A stretch of DNA of 64,000 nucleotides from Alicycliphilus sp. UBA6560 (GTDB taxonomy: Bacteria; Pseudomonadota; Gammaproteobacteria; Burkholderiales; Burkholderiaceae_C). Both the position numbers and the translations under genes were made by a program. Shown here one piece after another: positions 54,474 to 63,937 of the stretch; the first letter of the stretch is position 1, and every line of letters begins with the position of its first letter. Where the stretch lies: NCBI GenBank assembly GCA_002434305.1, contig DJJU01000011.1:62001-126000 (forward strand), written 5' to 3'. The notes under the pieces are model-generated. The model was not told the DNA's origin, did not search any database, and worked only from the letters and a program-made list of their open reading frames with translations.

Positions 54474-56885
54474 TTACTGGCTCACGGTCTGCGTGCGGTA
54501 GTCGGCGTTGCCGGTAATCTCGCCCTCCGTGAACGGCATGCGCACCCACTCCTTGGCACCGTAGGCGCGGGTGTAGTCGCCGTAGTGCGGCGAGGCCGGG
54601 TCGTCCGACAGCGAGAAGGTCAGGAAGGTGTATGCCTGCACGCCGCCGGCGGGGAAGTTCACCACCTGCATGTAGCTGTTGCCGTGCGGCTGGCCGTCCA
54701 TGCTGTAGCCACCTGCGGTGATGGGGTTCTCCGAGCAGGTGATGGTGAAGTAGCCCACGCCGCCGCAGCCGCCGTATAAGGGAATCTTGCCGCTGCCGCG
54801 GGTGGCGAACAGCACCTCGCCGCGCGGCGCGTCCAGCGCAAAGCCGGAGGCCTGCACCGCCTGCACGGCTTGGCCAAATGCCTGCTTCAGCGCGCCGGCC
54901 GCTGCCGGGTTGATGCCCTTGGGCGTGTCCAGCGGCTGGGCCGGGTCGAACGGCACGGCGTACAGCTGGGCGTCTGGCAACTTGGCCGCGCGCGTCCAGA
55001 ACTCGTCCCACAGGTGCGAGCCGCGCGACTCCTTGTTGCCGTGGTTGTCCCACTGGCGCAGCACGTCGCAGGCGGCGGCCGTGGCGGCGTCACCGCACAC
55101 CAGTGCCAGCGCCTCGTCCTTGAAGCGCTCGGCGCTGAAGACACGGCTGTTGAGCACCATCTGGCGCACGATGGCGCTGCTGGCCTGTTTGCCGGCGTAG
55201 CCGTCGGTGCCGGCCAGGCGCTCCAGCGCCATGGTGTGGCCCAGGCGGGTGCGCAGGCTCTGCGCGGCGGTGCCGGCCGGCCCGAAGATGGCTGGGTAGC
55301 CCGTCAGCGGCGCCGTGGCGTTGGCCAGCCAGTAGCTGTCGTTCATGTTGCCCACATAGTCGTCGCGCAGCAGGCTGGGCATGCGCGACGGGCCGATGGC
55401 GCCGGCCTGCACCGAGTCGGCATCGCTTTGCCACTGGCAGGCCGAGCTGGAGCCGTTGAAGATGGGCACGCCCGGCAGCAGCGGCGCCATGGCCTGGCCC
55501 ACCGGCGTGGTGCACTGGGCGACCTGCGCGGGCGAGACGTTGGGCACGGCGCCAATGTCGGCATACCAGGCCTGGCTGCTGCCCCGGCCCACGGCCACCG
55601 TGTTGACCCAGGGGATGGCCGATTCCTGCTTCTGGATGGCGATGAATTCGTCCAGGCTCTTGGCCTGGTTCCAGCGCATCCAGTTGCGGAAGGTGCGGTA
55701 GTTGTCGGCGTTGATGTCGCGGATGGCAAAGGCCGACTGGGCGTTCCAGCCCAGCGCCGGGTTCATGCTGCCCAGGTTGACCATGGGCCCGTATTCGCTC
55801 TTGTAGAGGGTGCGGCTCACCGTGGCGGTGCTGCCGTTGGCCTGGCGCACCTCCACGCTGATCGGCACGGCCTTCATCTTCACCGGCTTGCCGTCCACCA
55901 TGTAGCTGGTGGCGTCGCCCTGGGCCAGGGTCAGTTGGAAGAAGCCGAAGCGCCGCGCGGTGGAGACGGTGTGGCTCCAGGCCACGCTGTCGTTGAAGCC
56001 GATCAGCACCATGGGCACGCCCAGGAAGGTGGCGCCGCTGACGTTGACCTCGCCGGGGATGGTCAGCTGGGCCTGGTAGAAGCGGTCCGGCCCCTTCCAG
56101 AACCAGTGCGGGTTGCCGAACATGACGGGGCCGTCGCCGCCCGTGACGGCGCTGCCGAAGCCGTACATGTTGCTGCCGATGCCCGTGGTGCCGCCGACCT
56201 GCAGGCGCGGCGCCGTGATGTCCCCGGGCTCGAGCGCCGCCAGCTGCTCCTTGGCCGCCGGCGCAGCCGCGCCCGGCGGCGTGGCGTTGGCGATGGCCGC
56301 CAGGAAGTTGCTGTAGCCCCCGGCCAGGTTGGCGGTGTACATGCGCCGCCACAGGTCCTGCTCGGTGATGGGCTGCACCCAGGCCTCGCCGCGGCAGGCG
56401 GCGTGAGCCGTGCCGCCGGCCTTGGCCTCGCCCACGTAGCGGTTGTAGCCGGCCACGAAGCCGCCGACCATGGCATGCATCTTGGCGTCCTGGGCGCCGG
56501 ACATGGCGGCCACCACGTCGGACGAGACGACGTGGCGGAAGAAGAAGTCGGAGTCGATGTTGCGCGGCCGGTCGATGGTGCTGTCGTACACCGCGATGGC
56601 GTCGCCGCCCAGGTACCGCGAGCGCTCGCCCCGGTAGGTCAGGAAGGAATCGGCCATGGTGCACAGGTTGTCCTGCGCCTGGGCATAGCCCACGCCGTAG
56701 CCCAGGCCGCCCCAGTCATCGGCCTTGATGTGCGGCACGCCCATGGTGGTGCGGCGGATCTCGGCGCGGTAGTTGACGCCGTCATCCCCTCCCCCGCCGC
56801 TGCCGCCGCAGGCTGCCAGCGCCGCCACGGCGGCCAGCGTCAGTACCAGGCGCGGCTGGGCGCCGCGCTGCATCGTCTGTCTCAT
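54474..56885 (-). CDS. Penicillin-acylase-family lipoprotein (acyl-homoserine-lactone/penicillin acylase type)
   Basis: An 803-residue N-terminal-nucleophile hydrolase precursor. The N-terminus has a lipobox LAAC with Cys26 and then GGSGGGG, so the enzyme is likely anchored in the outer membrane or periplasm. The alpha part includes RRTTMGVPHIKADDWGGLGYGVGYAQAQD; the autocleavage and nucleophile region GIGSNMYGFG puts Ser238 as nucleophile of the beta part, followed by FGNPHWFW and PMVLIGFNDSVAWSHT. These are typical of the family that includes AHL acylases (PvdQ, QuiP) and penicillin acylases. The natural substrate cannot be told. Start chosen with AGGAGA at 7 nt. No operon partner. Confidence 0.9.
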   Translation of the reverse strand: MRQTMQRGAQPRLVLTLAAVAALAACGGSGGGGDDGVNYRAEIRRTTMGVPHIKADDWGGLGYGVGYAQAQDNLCTMADSFLTYRGERSRYLGGDAIAVYDSTIDRPRNIDSDFFFRHVVSSDVVAAMSGAQDAKMHAMVGGFVAGYNRYVGEAKAGGTAHAACRGEAWVQPITEQDLWRRMYTANLAGGYSNFLAAIANATPPGAAAPAAKEQLAALEPGDITAPRLQVGGTTGIGSNMYGFGSAVTGGDGPVMFGNPHWFWKGPDRFYQAQLTIPGEVNVSGATFLGVPMVLIGFNDSVAWSHTVSTARRFGFFQLTLAQGDATSYMVDGKPVKMKAVPISVEVRQANGSTATVSRTLYKSEYGPMVNLGSMNPALGWNAQSAFAIRDINADNYRTFRNWMRWNQAKSLDEFIAIQKQESAIPWVNTVAVGRGSSQAWYADIGAVPNVSPAQVAQCTTPVGQAMAPLLPGVPIFNGSSSACQWQSDADSVQAGAIGPSRMPSLLRDDYVGNMNDSYWLANATAPLTGYPAIFGPAGTAAQSLRTRLGHTMALERLAGTDGYAGKQASSAIVRQMVLNSRVFSAERFKDEALALVCGDAATAAACDVLRQWDNHGNKESRGSHLWDEFWTRAAKLPDAQLYAVPFDPAQPLDTPKGINPAAAGALKQAFGQAVQAVQASGFALDAPRGEVLFATRGSGKIPLYGGCGGVGYFTITCSENPITAGGYSMDGQPHGNSYMQVVNFPAGGVQAYTFLTFSLSDDPASPHYGDYTRAYGAKEWVRMPFTEGEITGNADYRTQTVSQ

Positions 56886-57018
56886 GCGTTGTCTCCTGTT
56901 GTCGTTGCTATGCCCTCTGGCCGCTGGCACGCAGCGGCCGGGCAGGAGCAGCTTAAGGGGCTACAGGGCAAATGCGCCCGGCGCGCCTTCGTCCGGGCGA
57001 AGAAGACGGCGTCTTGTC

Positions 57019-58068
57019 CTACACGCGAGCGAAGGCCTCGAAACTCTCGGCCAGCCGGTCCTGCCAGGCGCGGCGTTGAGCTTCAGGCGCGAAGCTGGCG
57101 GCAAAGCTGTTGTGCGCCAGCTGCCAGGCGTCCTGCGCGGTGAGCTGGGGCACGGCGGCAAAGAGCTGGGTGAAGTTGTCGTTCACGTAGCCGCCGAAGT
57201 AGGCCGGGTCGTCGGAGTTCACGGTGGCCACCAGGCCCGCGTCCAGCAGCTGCTTGAGGTTGTGCTGCGACAGATCCTGGAACACGCGCAGCTTGTGGTT
57301 GGACAGCGGGCAGACGGTGAGCGCGATGCGCTCGCTCGCCAGGCGCTGCATCAGCGCTGCGTCATGCACGGCCTGCACGCCGTGGTCGATGCGCTCCACC
57401 TTCAGCACGTCCAGCGCGCTCCAGATATAGGCGGGCGGGCCTTCCTCTCCCGCGTGCGCCACCAGGCGCAGGCCCAGCTGGCGGCAGCGCGCGAACACGC
57501 GCGCGAACTTCTCCGGCGGGTGGCCCAGCTCGCTGCTGTCCAGGCCCACGCCGATGATGTGCTCCAGCAGCGGCGTGGCCTGCTCCAGCGTGGCGAAGGC
57601 GTCTTCCTCGCTCAGGTGGCGCAAGAAGCACAGGATGAGCGAGGAGGAGATGCCCAGCTCGGCCTGCGCGTCCACGCAGGCGCGGTGCAGGCCGCGCACC
57701 ACCGTGTCCATCGCCACGCCGCGCGCGGTGTGCGTCTGCGGGTCGAAGAAGATCTCGGCGTGCGCTACCGTTTGCATAGCTGCCCGCGCAAGGTAGGCGC
57801 GGGCCATGTCGTAAAAGTCCTGCTCATGCAGCAGCACGCTGGCGCCGGCGTAATAGATGTCCAGGAAGCTCTGCAGATCGGTGAAGGCATAGGCGCGGCG
57901 CAGCGCCTCGACGCTGTCGTACGCCAGATCCACCCCATTGCGCCGCGCCAGGGCGAAGATCATCTCTGGCTCCAGCGAGCCTTCGATGTGGATGTGCAGC
58001 TCGGCCTTGGGCATGGCCGCCAGCAGCGCCGGCAGGCGCTCTCGGGCGATGGGGGGCGGTGTGTACAT
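57019..58068 (-). CDS. Adenine deaminase (ADE type, adenosine-deaminase family)
   Basis: A 349-residue zinc hydrolase that deaminates adenine to hypoxanthine, or adenosine to inosine. Motifs are KAELHIHIEGSLEPEM (zinc His pair), HAEIFFDPQTH, the sequence GLDSSELGHPPEKF that marks the adenine-preferring subgroup, VAHAGEEGPPAYIWSALDVLKVERIDHG and NSDDPAYFGGYV with the zinc Asp. Annotation as adenosine deaminase is common, but members with the SSExGxPP motif (P. aeruginosa PA0148, from memory) act on adenine. The second ATG was chosen because GGAG lies 9 nt before it. It is close downstream of the DUF3422 gene and near a purine-type ABC importer. Confidence 0.85.
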   Translation of the reverse strand: MYTPPPIARERLPALLAAMPKAELHIHIEGSLEPEMIFALARRNGVDLAYDSVEALRRAYAFTDLQSFLDIYYAGASVLLHEQDFYDMARAYLARAAMQTVAHAEIFFDPQTHTARGVAMDTVVRGLHRACVDAQAELGISSSLILCFLRHLSEEDAFATLEQATPLLEHIIGVGLDSSELGHPPEKFARVFARCRQLGLRLVAHAGEEGPPAYIWSALDVLKVERIDHGVQAVHDAALMQRLASERIALTVCPLSNHKLRVFQDLSQHNLKQLLDAGLVATVNSDDPAYFGGYVNDNFTQLFAAVPQLTAQDAWQLAHNSFAASFAPEAQRRAWQDRLAESFEAFARV

Positions 58069-58098
58069 GGCGATCATCTCCAGTCGTCGTCTTCGTCA

Positions 58099-59403
58099 TC
58101 AATGGGGGGAAGCGGAGAACATCCGGTGGTGCAGCCGGCGCAGCGACCACCACACCGACAGCGCCACCACGGGAATGGCCAGCGCCGCCGTGGTCTCGGG
58201 CGCCAGCGGCCAGCCCAGGGCCTGTGCTCCCTTGGCCAGGTAGCTGACCAGGCCGACGATGTAGTAGGTGATGGCCGCCACCGACAGGCCTTCCACGGTG
58301 GACTGCAGCTTCAGCTGCAGGCCCTGGCGCTGGTTCATCGCGGCCAGCAGGGCCTGGCTGCTTTGCTGCTGCTCGATCTCCACGCGGGTGCGCAGCAGAT
58401 TGCTGATGCGCGAGACCCGCTGCGACAGCGCGTCCTGCCGCCGCGCCGCCCATTCGCAGGTGGCGCGGGCGGGCGACAGGCGCCGGTCCATGAATTCACG
58501 GATGGTCTGCAGGCCGGCCAGGCGCGACTCGGCGATGTCCTGGATGCGCGTGTCCAGCAGCTCGAAGTAGGCCCGGCTGGCGGAAAAGCGCGAGTGCGTT
58601 GCGGCGTACTGGCTCTCCACCTTGCCGGCCAGGCGGGTCAGGCGGTCCAGCAGCTCGGGCTCGTCATTGCGGCTGGCGCTGCGGATGGCCTCGGCCAGCG
58701 CGGCCAGTTCGTTGTCGGCCAGCGCCAGTTCCCGCCCGGCGGCACGCGCGGCCGGCAGGCCCAGCATGGCGGCCATGCGGTAGGTCTCGATCTCCAGCAG
58801 GCGCAGCACCAGGCGCCCCAGGCGGCGCGGCGTCAGGCTGCCGGCCAGCAGCACCATGCGCGAGTAGCCATCGGCGTGGATGCAGAAGTCCGTGTAGACC
58901 TCGCCATAGCCGTCGGCCACGGTGGAGGCGACCAGGTTCTCCTCGCGCAGCAGGTGCCGGACCAGCCCGCCCTCGGGCACGCTGCGCGCCGGCAGCACCC
59001 ACAGGTGCATGGCGGTCAGGGCTTGGCCGGGCAACCCGGCCACCCACGCCTGGGGTACGGACTGCAGGGCGCTGGGCGGCGGGTTGCGCTCGTCCCATTC
59101 GCCGTCCTCCAGCGCCACGGTGAAGGTCCAGGTGACGAACTCGGTGTGCAGCTCCCAGCGCAGGCGCCAGGCGCCCAGGTCCACCCGCAGATGAACGCAG
59201 TGGGCGTCGGGCGGCGCCAAGTGGTGGTCGCGCAGCAGCGCGGCCAGATGGGCGCGGCTGGCCTCGCGCCCGGCGGCGTCGGCCTGCATGACGATGTGGG
59301 TCAGCGCCAGCGGCGCGCTCAGCGCTTCGGGCGGCCGGGCGTGCACTTCGTTGTGCAGCACGGCCCGATCGGGGTGCTGGGGTGGCAGGGGCAGCGCGGG
59401 CAT
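58099..59403 (-). CDS. DUF3422-family membrane protein
   Basis: A 434-residue protein of the DUF3422 family: N-terminal LHNEVHARPPEAL, FTVALEDGEWDERNPPPSAL, ENLVASTVADGYGEVYTDFCIHADGYSRM, a long central helical region that may form coiled coils (about 240-370), and two C-terminal membrane segments (about 378-398 and 407-424). Homologs are conserved but uncharacterised. An upstream TTG is possible; the ATG was used. It lies between the BMP importer and the adenine deaminase on the same strand, 30 bp from the deaminase start, so the two are likely co-transcribed. Confidence 0.88.
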   Translation of the reverse strand: MPALPLPPQHPDRAVLHNEVHARPPEALSAPLALTHIVMQADAAGREASRAHLAALLRDHHLAPPDAHCVHLRVDLGAWRLRWELHTEFVTWTFTVALEDGEWDERNPPPSALQSVPQAWVAGLPGQALTAMHLWVLPARSVPEGGLVRHLLREENLVASTVADGYGEVYTDFCIHADGYSRMVLLAGSLTPRRLGRLVLRLLEIETYRMAAMLGLPAARAAGRELALADNELAALAEAIRSASRNDEPELLDRLTRLAGKVESQYAATHSRFSASRAYFELLDTRIQDIAESRLAGLQTIREFMDRRLSPARATCEWAARRQDALSQRVSRISNLLRTRVEIEQQQSSQALLAAMNQRQGLQLKLQSTVEGLSVAAITYYIVGLVSYLAKGAQALGWPLAPETTAALAIPVVALSVWWSLRRLHHRMFSASPH

Positions 59404-59535
59404 GGGCGGTGGGGCCAAAACGGTGGGTGCAGCGCGCCAGGCGCTGCAGAAAGGAAAAAGAAAAGGGCCGCTCGCGGCGGCCCCTGCATCATGCGTGCGG
59501 CGCGCCCCGGGGCACGCCGGAGCACCGGCCCGGCG

Positions 59536-60690
59536 TCACTTGGCGCCGGGCACCTGGCCTTCCACGCCCTTGACGAAGAAGTTGATTCCGGTGAGGAATT
59601 TGTCGTCGGCCGCGGCGTCGGCGGCCAGCACTTCCTTGCCGGCGTTGTCGGCGATCGGGCCCTTCCAGATGACCAGCGTGCCTTCCTTCAGGCCCTTCTT
59701 GGCCTCCTCGACCTTGGCCTTCAGCTCGGCAGGCACGTCCTCGGCGATGGACACCAGGTCCACGGCGTCTTCCTTCACGCCCCACCAGGCCTGGCCGGTG
59801 GTCCAGGTGCCGTCCAGTACGTCCTTGACGCTCTTGGTGTAGTACGGCACCCAGTTGATGACCGCCGAGCCCAGGTGGGCCTGCGGGCCGTAGCTGGTCA
59901 TGTCCGAATCCCAGCCGAAGGCGCGCTTGCCCTTTTCCTGGGCGGTCTTGAGCACGGCCGGCGAGTCGGTGTTCTGGAACAGCACGTCGGCGCCACCGTT
60001 GATCAGCGAGGTGGCGGCTTCGGTTTCCTTCGGCGGGTTGAACCAGTCGTTCACCCAGACCACCTTGGTCTTGATGGCCGGGTTCACACTCTGCGCGCCC
60101 AGGGTGAAGCTGTTCAGGTTGCGCAGCACCTCCGGGATGGGCACCGAACCGACCACGCCCAGGGTGTTGGTCTTGGTCATGCCGCCGGCAATGATGCCGG
60201 CCAGGTAGGCGCCCTCATAGGTGCGGCTGTCGTAGGTGCGCACGTTGGCGCTGGTCTTGTAGCCGGTGGCGTGCTCGAACTTCACGTCCGGGAACTCGGC
60301 GCCCAGCTTCTGCATGGTGTCCATGTAGCCGAAGGTGGTGCCGAAGATCAGCTTGTTGCCCTGGGTGACCAGGTCGCGCAGCACGCGCTCGGCGTCCGCG
60401 CCCTCGGGCACGCTTTCCACGTAAGTGGTCTGGATCTTGTCACCGAACTCGGCTTCCAGCTTCTTGCGCGCCTGGTCATGCGCGAACGTCCAGCCGCCGT
60501 CGCCCACCGGGCCGATGTAGGCGAAGCCGATTTTCAGCGGCCCGCTGCTGGGTGCCGGGGCAGCAGCGGCAGGCTCGGCCGGTGCTGTGGCAGGCGCCGG
60601 CTCTTCCTTCTTGCCGCAGGCCACCAGGGCCGCGGCGGCCGCGCCCAGGGCGGCGAGCTTGAACAGGGAACGCTTGTGCAGATCGGTCAT
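59536..60690 (-). CDS. BMP-family substrate-binding lipoprotein (first of two)
   Basis: A 384-residue periplasmic binding protein of the Bmp/Med family, which binds purine nucleosides or related compounds for an ABC importer. Lipobox LVAC with Cys25, then a Pro/Ala/Glu linker to about residue 53. The mature part shows IGFAYIGPVGDGGWTFAHDQARKK, IFGTTFGYMD, YEGAYLAGIIAGGMTKTNTLGVVG, WVNDWFNPPKETEAATSLINGGADVLFQNTDSPAV and NFFVKGVEG. Start chosen with AAGGA upstream. It lies 50 bp downstream of its paralog and is about 65-70 percent identical by eye in conserved parts. Confidence 0.93.
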   Translation of the reverse strand: MTDLHKRSLFKLAALGAAAAALVACGKKEEPAPATAPAEPAAAAPAPSSGPLKIGFAYIGPVGDGGWTFAHDQARKKLEAEFGDKIQTTYVESVPEGADAERVLRDLVTQGNKLIFGTTFGYMDTMQKLGAEFPDVKFEHATGYKTSANVRTYDSRTYEGAYLAGIIAGGMTKTNTLGVVGSVPIPEVLRNLNSFTLGAQSVNPAIKTKVVWVNDWFNPPKETEAATSLINGGADVLFQNTDSPAVLKTAQEKGKRAFGWDSDMTSYGPQAHLGSAVINWVPYYTKSVKDVLDGTWTTGQAWWGVKEDAVDLVSIAEDVPAELKAKVEEAKKGLKEGTLVIWKGPIADNAGKEVLAADAAADDKFLTGINFFVKGVEGQVPGAK

Positions 60691-60740
60691 GGAGCAGTCC
60701 TTCACTTAAACGAGTATGGGTTGGGTTGACGGTGCTGCGC

Positions 60741-61901
60741 TCACTTGCCTTCGGTGCCGGGCACCTTGCCTTCGACGCCAGCGACGAAGAAGTTGATGCC
60801 CGTGAGGAACTTGTCATCGGCCTTCTGGCCTTCGGCAAGCAGCTCCTTGCCGGCGTTGTCCTTGATGGGGCCGGTCCAGACGGCGAAGCTGCCGTCCTTC
60901 AGGCCGTCGCGCGCCTTGGCCACGCGGTCCTTGATCTCCTGGGGCACGTCGTCGGCGATCTTCACCAGGTCGATGGCGCCTTCCTTCACACCCCACCAGT
61001 AGTTGCCCTGGGGCCAGTTGCCGGCCAGCGTGTCCTCGACCACCTTGGTGTAGTACGGCGTCCAGTCGATCACGGCCGAACCCAGGTGCGCCTTGGGCGC
61101 GTAGCTGCTCATGTCGCCGTCCTTGCCGAAGGCGCGCGCGCCGCGCTCCTCGGCGGTTTTCAGCACCGAGGGCGAGTTGGTGTTCTGGTACATCACGTCC
61201 ACGCCGCCGTTGATCAGCGACGTGGCGGCCTCGGCCTCCTTCGGCGGGCTGAACCACTCGTTCACCCAGACCACCTTGGCCTTGATGGACGGGTCCACGC
61301 TCTGCGCGCCCAGCACGAAGCTGTTGACGTTGCGCACCACCTCGGGAATGGGCACCGAGGCGACCACGCCGATGGTCTTGGTCTTGGTCATGCCGCCGGC
61401 GACGATGCCCGCCAGATACGCGCCCTCGAAGGTCTTGGTGTCGTAGGTGGCGACGTTGTCCAGCTGCTTGTAGCCGGTGGCGTGCTCGAACTTCACGTCC
61501 TTCAGGTCGGCCGCGACCTTCTGCACAAATTCCTGGTAGCCGAAGCTGGTGGCGAAGATCAGCTTGGTGCCCTGCCCGGCCATGTCGCGCATGACGCGCT
61601 CCGAGTCAGCGCTCTCGGGCACGCTCTCCACGAAGGAGGTCTCGATCTTGTCACCGAACTTCTCCTGGATTGCCTTGCGGCCCAGGTCGTGCTGGTAGGT
61701 CCAGCCGCCGTCGCCGATGGGGCTGACGTACATGAAGCCGATCTTCAGCTTGTCGGCCGCGGGCGCGGCGGCGGCAGGCTCGGGAGCCGGGGCGGCGGGT
61801 GCCGCCTCTTCCTTCTTGCCGCAGCCGGCGAGCGTGGCCAGCGCCACGGCCGAGAGCGCCGCAGCCTTCAGCACAGACCGTTTGTTCAGGTACGAATTCA
61901 T
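60741..61901 (-). CDS. BMP-family substrate-binding lipoprotein (second of two)
   Basis: A 386-residue paralog of the preceding protein: lipobox LAGC with Cys27, Ala/Pro linker, IGFMYVSPIGDGGWTYQHDLGRKA, IFATSFGYQEF, FEGAYLAGIVAGGMTKTKTIGVVA and WVNEWFSPPKEAEAATSLINGGVDVMYQNTNSPSV. It is encoded 39 bp after the permease gene, in the order ATPase-permease-permease-BMP-BMP typical of purine/nucleoside importers, with one extra binding protein from a tandem duplication. Differences in the pocket region (for example NTNSPS against NTDSPA) could mean different purine preference. Confidence 0.94.
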   Translation of the reverse strand: MNSYLNKRSVLKAAALSAVALATLAGCGKKEEAAPAAPAPEPAAAAPAADKLKIGFMYVSPIGDGGWTYQHDLGRKAIQEKFGDKIETSFVESVPESADSERVMRDMAGQGTKLIFATSFGYQEFVQKVAADLKDVKFEHATGYKQLDNVATYDTKTFEGAYLAGIVAGGMTKTKTIGVVASVPIPEVVRNVNSFVLGAQSVDPSIKAKVVWVNEWFSPPKEAEAATSLINGGVDVMYQNTNSPSVLKTAEERGARAFGKDGDMSSYAPKAHLGSAVIDWTPYYTKVVEDTLAGNWPQGNYWWGVKEGAIDLVKIADDVPQEIKDRVAKARDGLKDGSFAVWTGPIKDNAGKELLAEGQKADDKFLTGINFFVAGVEGKVPGTEGK

Positions 61902-61940
61902 TGCAATGACGGAGTTGGGAATGGAAAGAAAAAGAGCCCC

Positions 61941-62861
61941 TCAGCCGCCCGGATGGAAGGGCCGGCCGAGCGAGGCCGGCATGTTCGCACGAATCCATGC
62001 CGGGTTGCGGGAGATCAGCACCAGCACCACGATCGTCGCCACGTAAGGCAGCATGGACAGCAACTGGCTAGCCACCTGCACGCCCGAGGCCTGCAAATGG
62101 AACTGCAGCATGGTCACGCCGCCGAACAGGTAGGCGCCCAGCAGCACCCGCGCCGGCCGCCAGGTGGCGAAGGTGGTCAGCGCCAGCGCGATCCAGCCGC
62201 GCCCGGCCACCATTCCCTCCACCCACAGCGGCGTGTAGACGGTCGAGATGTAGGCCCCGGCCAGCCCGCACAGCGCGCCGCCGGCGGCCACCGCGCCCAG
62301 GCGGATGCGCCGCACCGGATAGCCCAGCGCGTGCGCCGACTCGGGCGACTCGCCCACCGAGCGCAGCACCAGCCCGGCGCGCGTACGGTACAAAAACCAC
62401 ACCATGGCCGCCGCCAGCGCCATGGTCAGGTAGACCAGCGGATGCAGCTTGAACAGCGCCGGCCCGACCAGCGGCAGGTCGCTCAAGACCGGCCAGGCGA
62501 ACTTCGGCGTGTCGGGCAGCTTGGCCTGCACATAGCCGATGCCCAGAAAAGCCGAGAAGCCCACGCCGAACAGCGACAGCGCCAGCCCCGTGGCGTACTG
62601 GTTGGTGTTGAACCAGATCACCAGCACGCCGAACAGCGCCGCCAGCAGCGCCCCGGTGGCCATGCCGGCCACGAAGCCCAGCGTGAAGCTGCCCGTATGC
62701 ACCACGGTGGCGAACGCCGCCACGGCGGCGCACAGCATCATGCCCTCGGCCCCCAGGTTCACGATGCCGGATTTTTCGTTGATGAGCAGGCCCAGCGAGG
62801 CCAGTGCCAGCACGGTGCCGGCGCTGAGCGTGGAGCCCAGCAGCAATGCGTACGATTCCAT
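61941..62861 (-). CDS. BMP-type (purine/nucleoside) ABC importer, second permease
   Basis: A 306-residue permease of the BPD_transp_2 family with about eight to ten membrane helices. It begins MESYALLLGSTLSAGTVLALASLGLLINEKSGIVNLGAEGMMLCAA and includes WFNTNQYATGLALSLFGVG and the loop SVGESPESAHALGYPVRRIRLGAVAAGGALCGLAGAY. This is the NupC-like partner of the upstream permease, whose stop overlaps its ATG by one base (TGATG), so the two are translationally coupled. Confidence 0.93.
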   Translation of the reverse strand: MESYALLLGSTLSAGTVLALASLGLLINEKSGIVNLGAEGMMLCAAVAAFATVVHTGSFTLGFVAGMATGALLAALFGVLVIWFNTNQYATGLALSLFGVGFSAFLGIGYVQAKLPDTPKFAWPVLSDLPLVGPALFKLHPLVYLTMALAAAMVWFLYRTRAGLVLRSVGESPESAHALGYPVRRIRLGAVAAGGALCGLAGAYISTVYTPLWVEGMVAGRGWIALALTTFATWRPARVLLGAYLFGGVTMLQFHLQASGVQVASQLLSMLPYVATIVVLVLISRNPAWIRANMPASLGRPFHPGG

Positions 62862-63937
62862 CAGGCCCGCCCCCCGCGGTTCATGCCGACCCAGCGCACC
62901 CGGTAGGCGATCAGCGTGTCGCAGGCCAGCAGCGTGAACAGCAGCAGACCCTGGAACACGCCGGTGAGTGATTTGGGCAGGCCCAGCCGCGACTGCGCCA
63001 GCTCCCCGCCGATGTAGAACATGCTCATGAGCAGCGCCGACAGCACCATGCCCACCGGGTGCAGCCGCCCGACGAAGGCCACGATGATGGCCGCGAAGCC
63101 GTAGCCGGCCGGCACGTAGGGCGTCAGCTGCCCAATGGGCCCGGCGACTTCCAGCGCGCCCGCCAGTCCGGCCGTGGCGCCGGAGATCAGCAGCGCCGTC
63201 CACAGCGCCCGGCGCGAGGAAAAGCCCGCGTAGCGCGCCGCCGCCGGCGCCAGGCCGCCCACCTGCAGGGCAAAGCCCGCCCGCGTGCGGAACAGGAACA
63301 CCCACAGCAGCGCCGCACCGATCAGCGCCAGCGGCAGCCCGATGGTCACGCGCGAGCCGGTGAACAGCTTCGGCATCTGCGTGACCCGCTCGAACATGCG
63401 CGTCTGCGGGAAGTTGTAGCCCATGGGGTCCTTCCAGGGCCCGTAGACCAGGTAGCCCAGCAGCAGCGTGGCCACGTAGACCAGCATCAGGCTGACCAGG
63501 ATCTCGTTGGCGTTGAAGCGGTCGCGCAGCAGCGCCACGATGCCCGCCCAGACCATGCCGCCCAGGCAGCCGGCCACCAGGATGGCCGGGATGATCCATG
63601 GCCCGGTGGTCTTGTCCGCCAGCAGGGCCACGCCGCCGGCGGCCACGGCGCCGATGACGAACTGCCCCTCGGCGCCGATGTTCCAGATGTTGGAGCGAAA
63701 GCACACCGCCAGCCCCAGCGCCACCAGCAGCAGCGGTGTGGCCTTCACGGCCAGCTCGCCCAGGGCGTAGGCCGACTTGACCGGCTCCCAGAAGAACACC
63801 TGCAGGCCGCGCATCGGGTCCTTGCCCAGCAGCGCGAACAGCATCACTCCGATCAGCACCGTGATGGCCAGCGCCAGCACGGGCGAGCCCCAGGTCCACA
63901 GGCGCGAGGCCTGTGGCCGCGCCTCAAGCTTGAGCAT
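62861..63937 (-). CDS. BMP-type (purine/nucleoside) ABC importer, first permease
   Basis: A 358-residue permease, NupB/YufP-like. It shows LALAITVLIGVMLFALLGKDPMRGLQVFFWEP, ALGLAVCFRSNIWNIGAEGQFVIGAVAAGGVAL, VWAGIVALLRDRFNANEILVSLMLVYVA and the loop GLAPAAARYAGFSSRRALWTALLISGATAGLAGALEV. Its start overlaps the 3' end of the ATPase gene by 14 bp. It forms the heterodimeric channel with the next permease. Confidence 0.93.
   Translation of the reverse strand: MLKLEARPQASRLWTWGSPVLALAITVLIGVMLFALLGKDPMRGLQVFFWEPVKSAYALGELAVKATPLLLVALGLAVCFRSNIWNIGAEGQFVIGAVAAGGVALLADKTTGPWIIPAILVAGCLGGMVWAGIVALLRDRFNANEILVSLMLVYVATLLLGYLVYGPWKDPMGYNFPQTRMFERVTQMPKLFTGSRVTIGLPLALIGAALLWVFLFRTRAGFALQVGGLAPAAARYAGFSSRRALWTALLISGATAGLAGALEVAGPIGQLTPYVPAGYGFAAIIVAFVGRLHPVGMVLSALLMSMFYIGGELAQSRLGLPKSLTGVFQGLLLFTLLACDTLIAYRVRWVGMNRGGRA

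Noticed and set aside
56773..60729. Open frame of about 1300 codons on the plus strand
   Set aside because: Runs antisense to the end of the acylase, adenine deaminase, DUF3422 and BMP genes, all with clear motifs. Composition-driven shadow.
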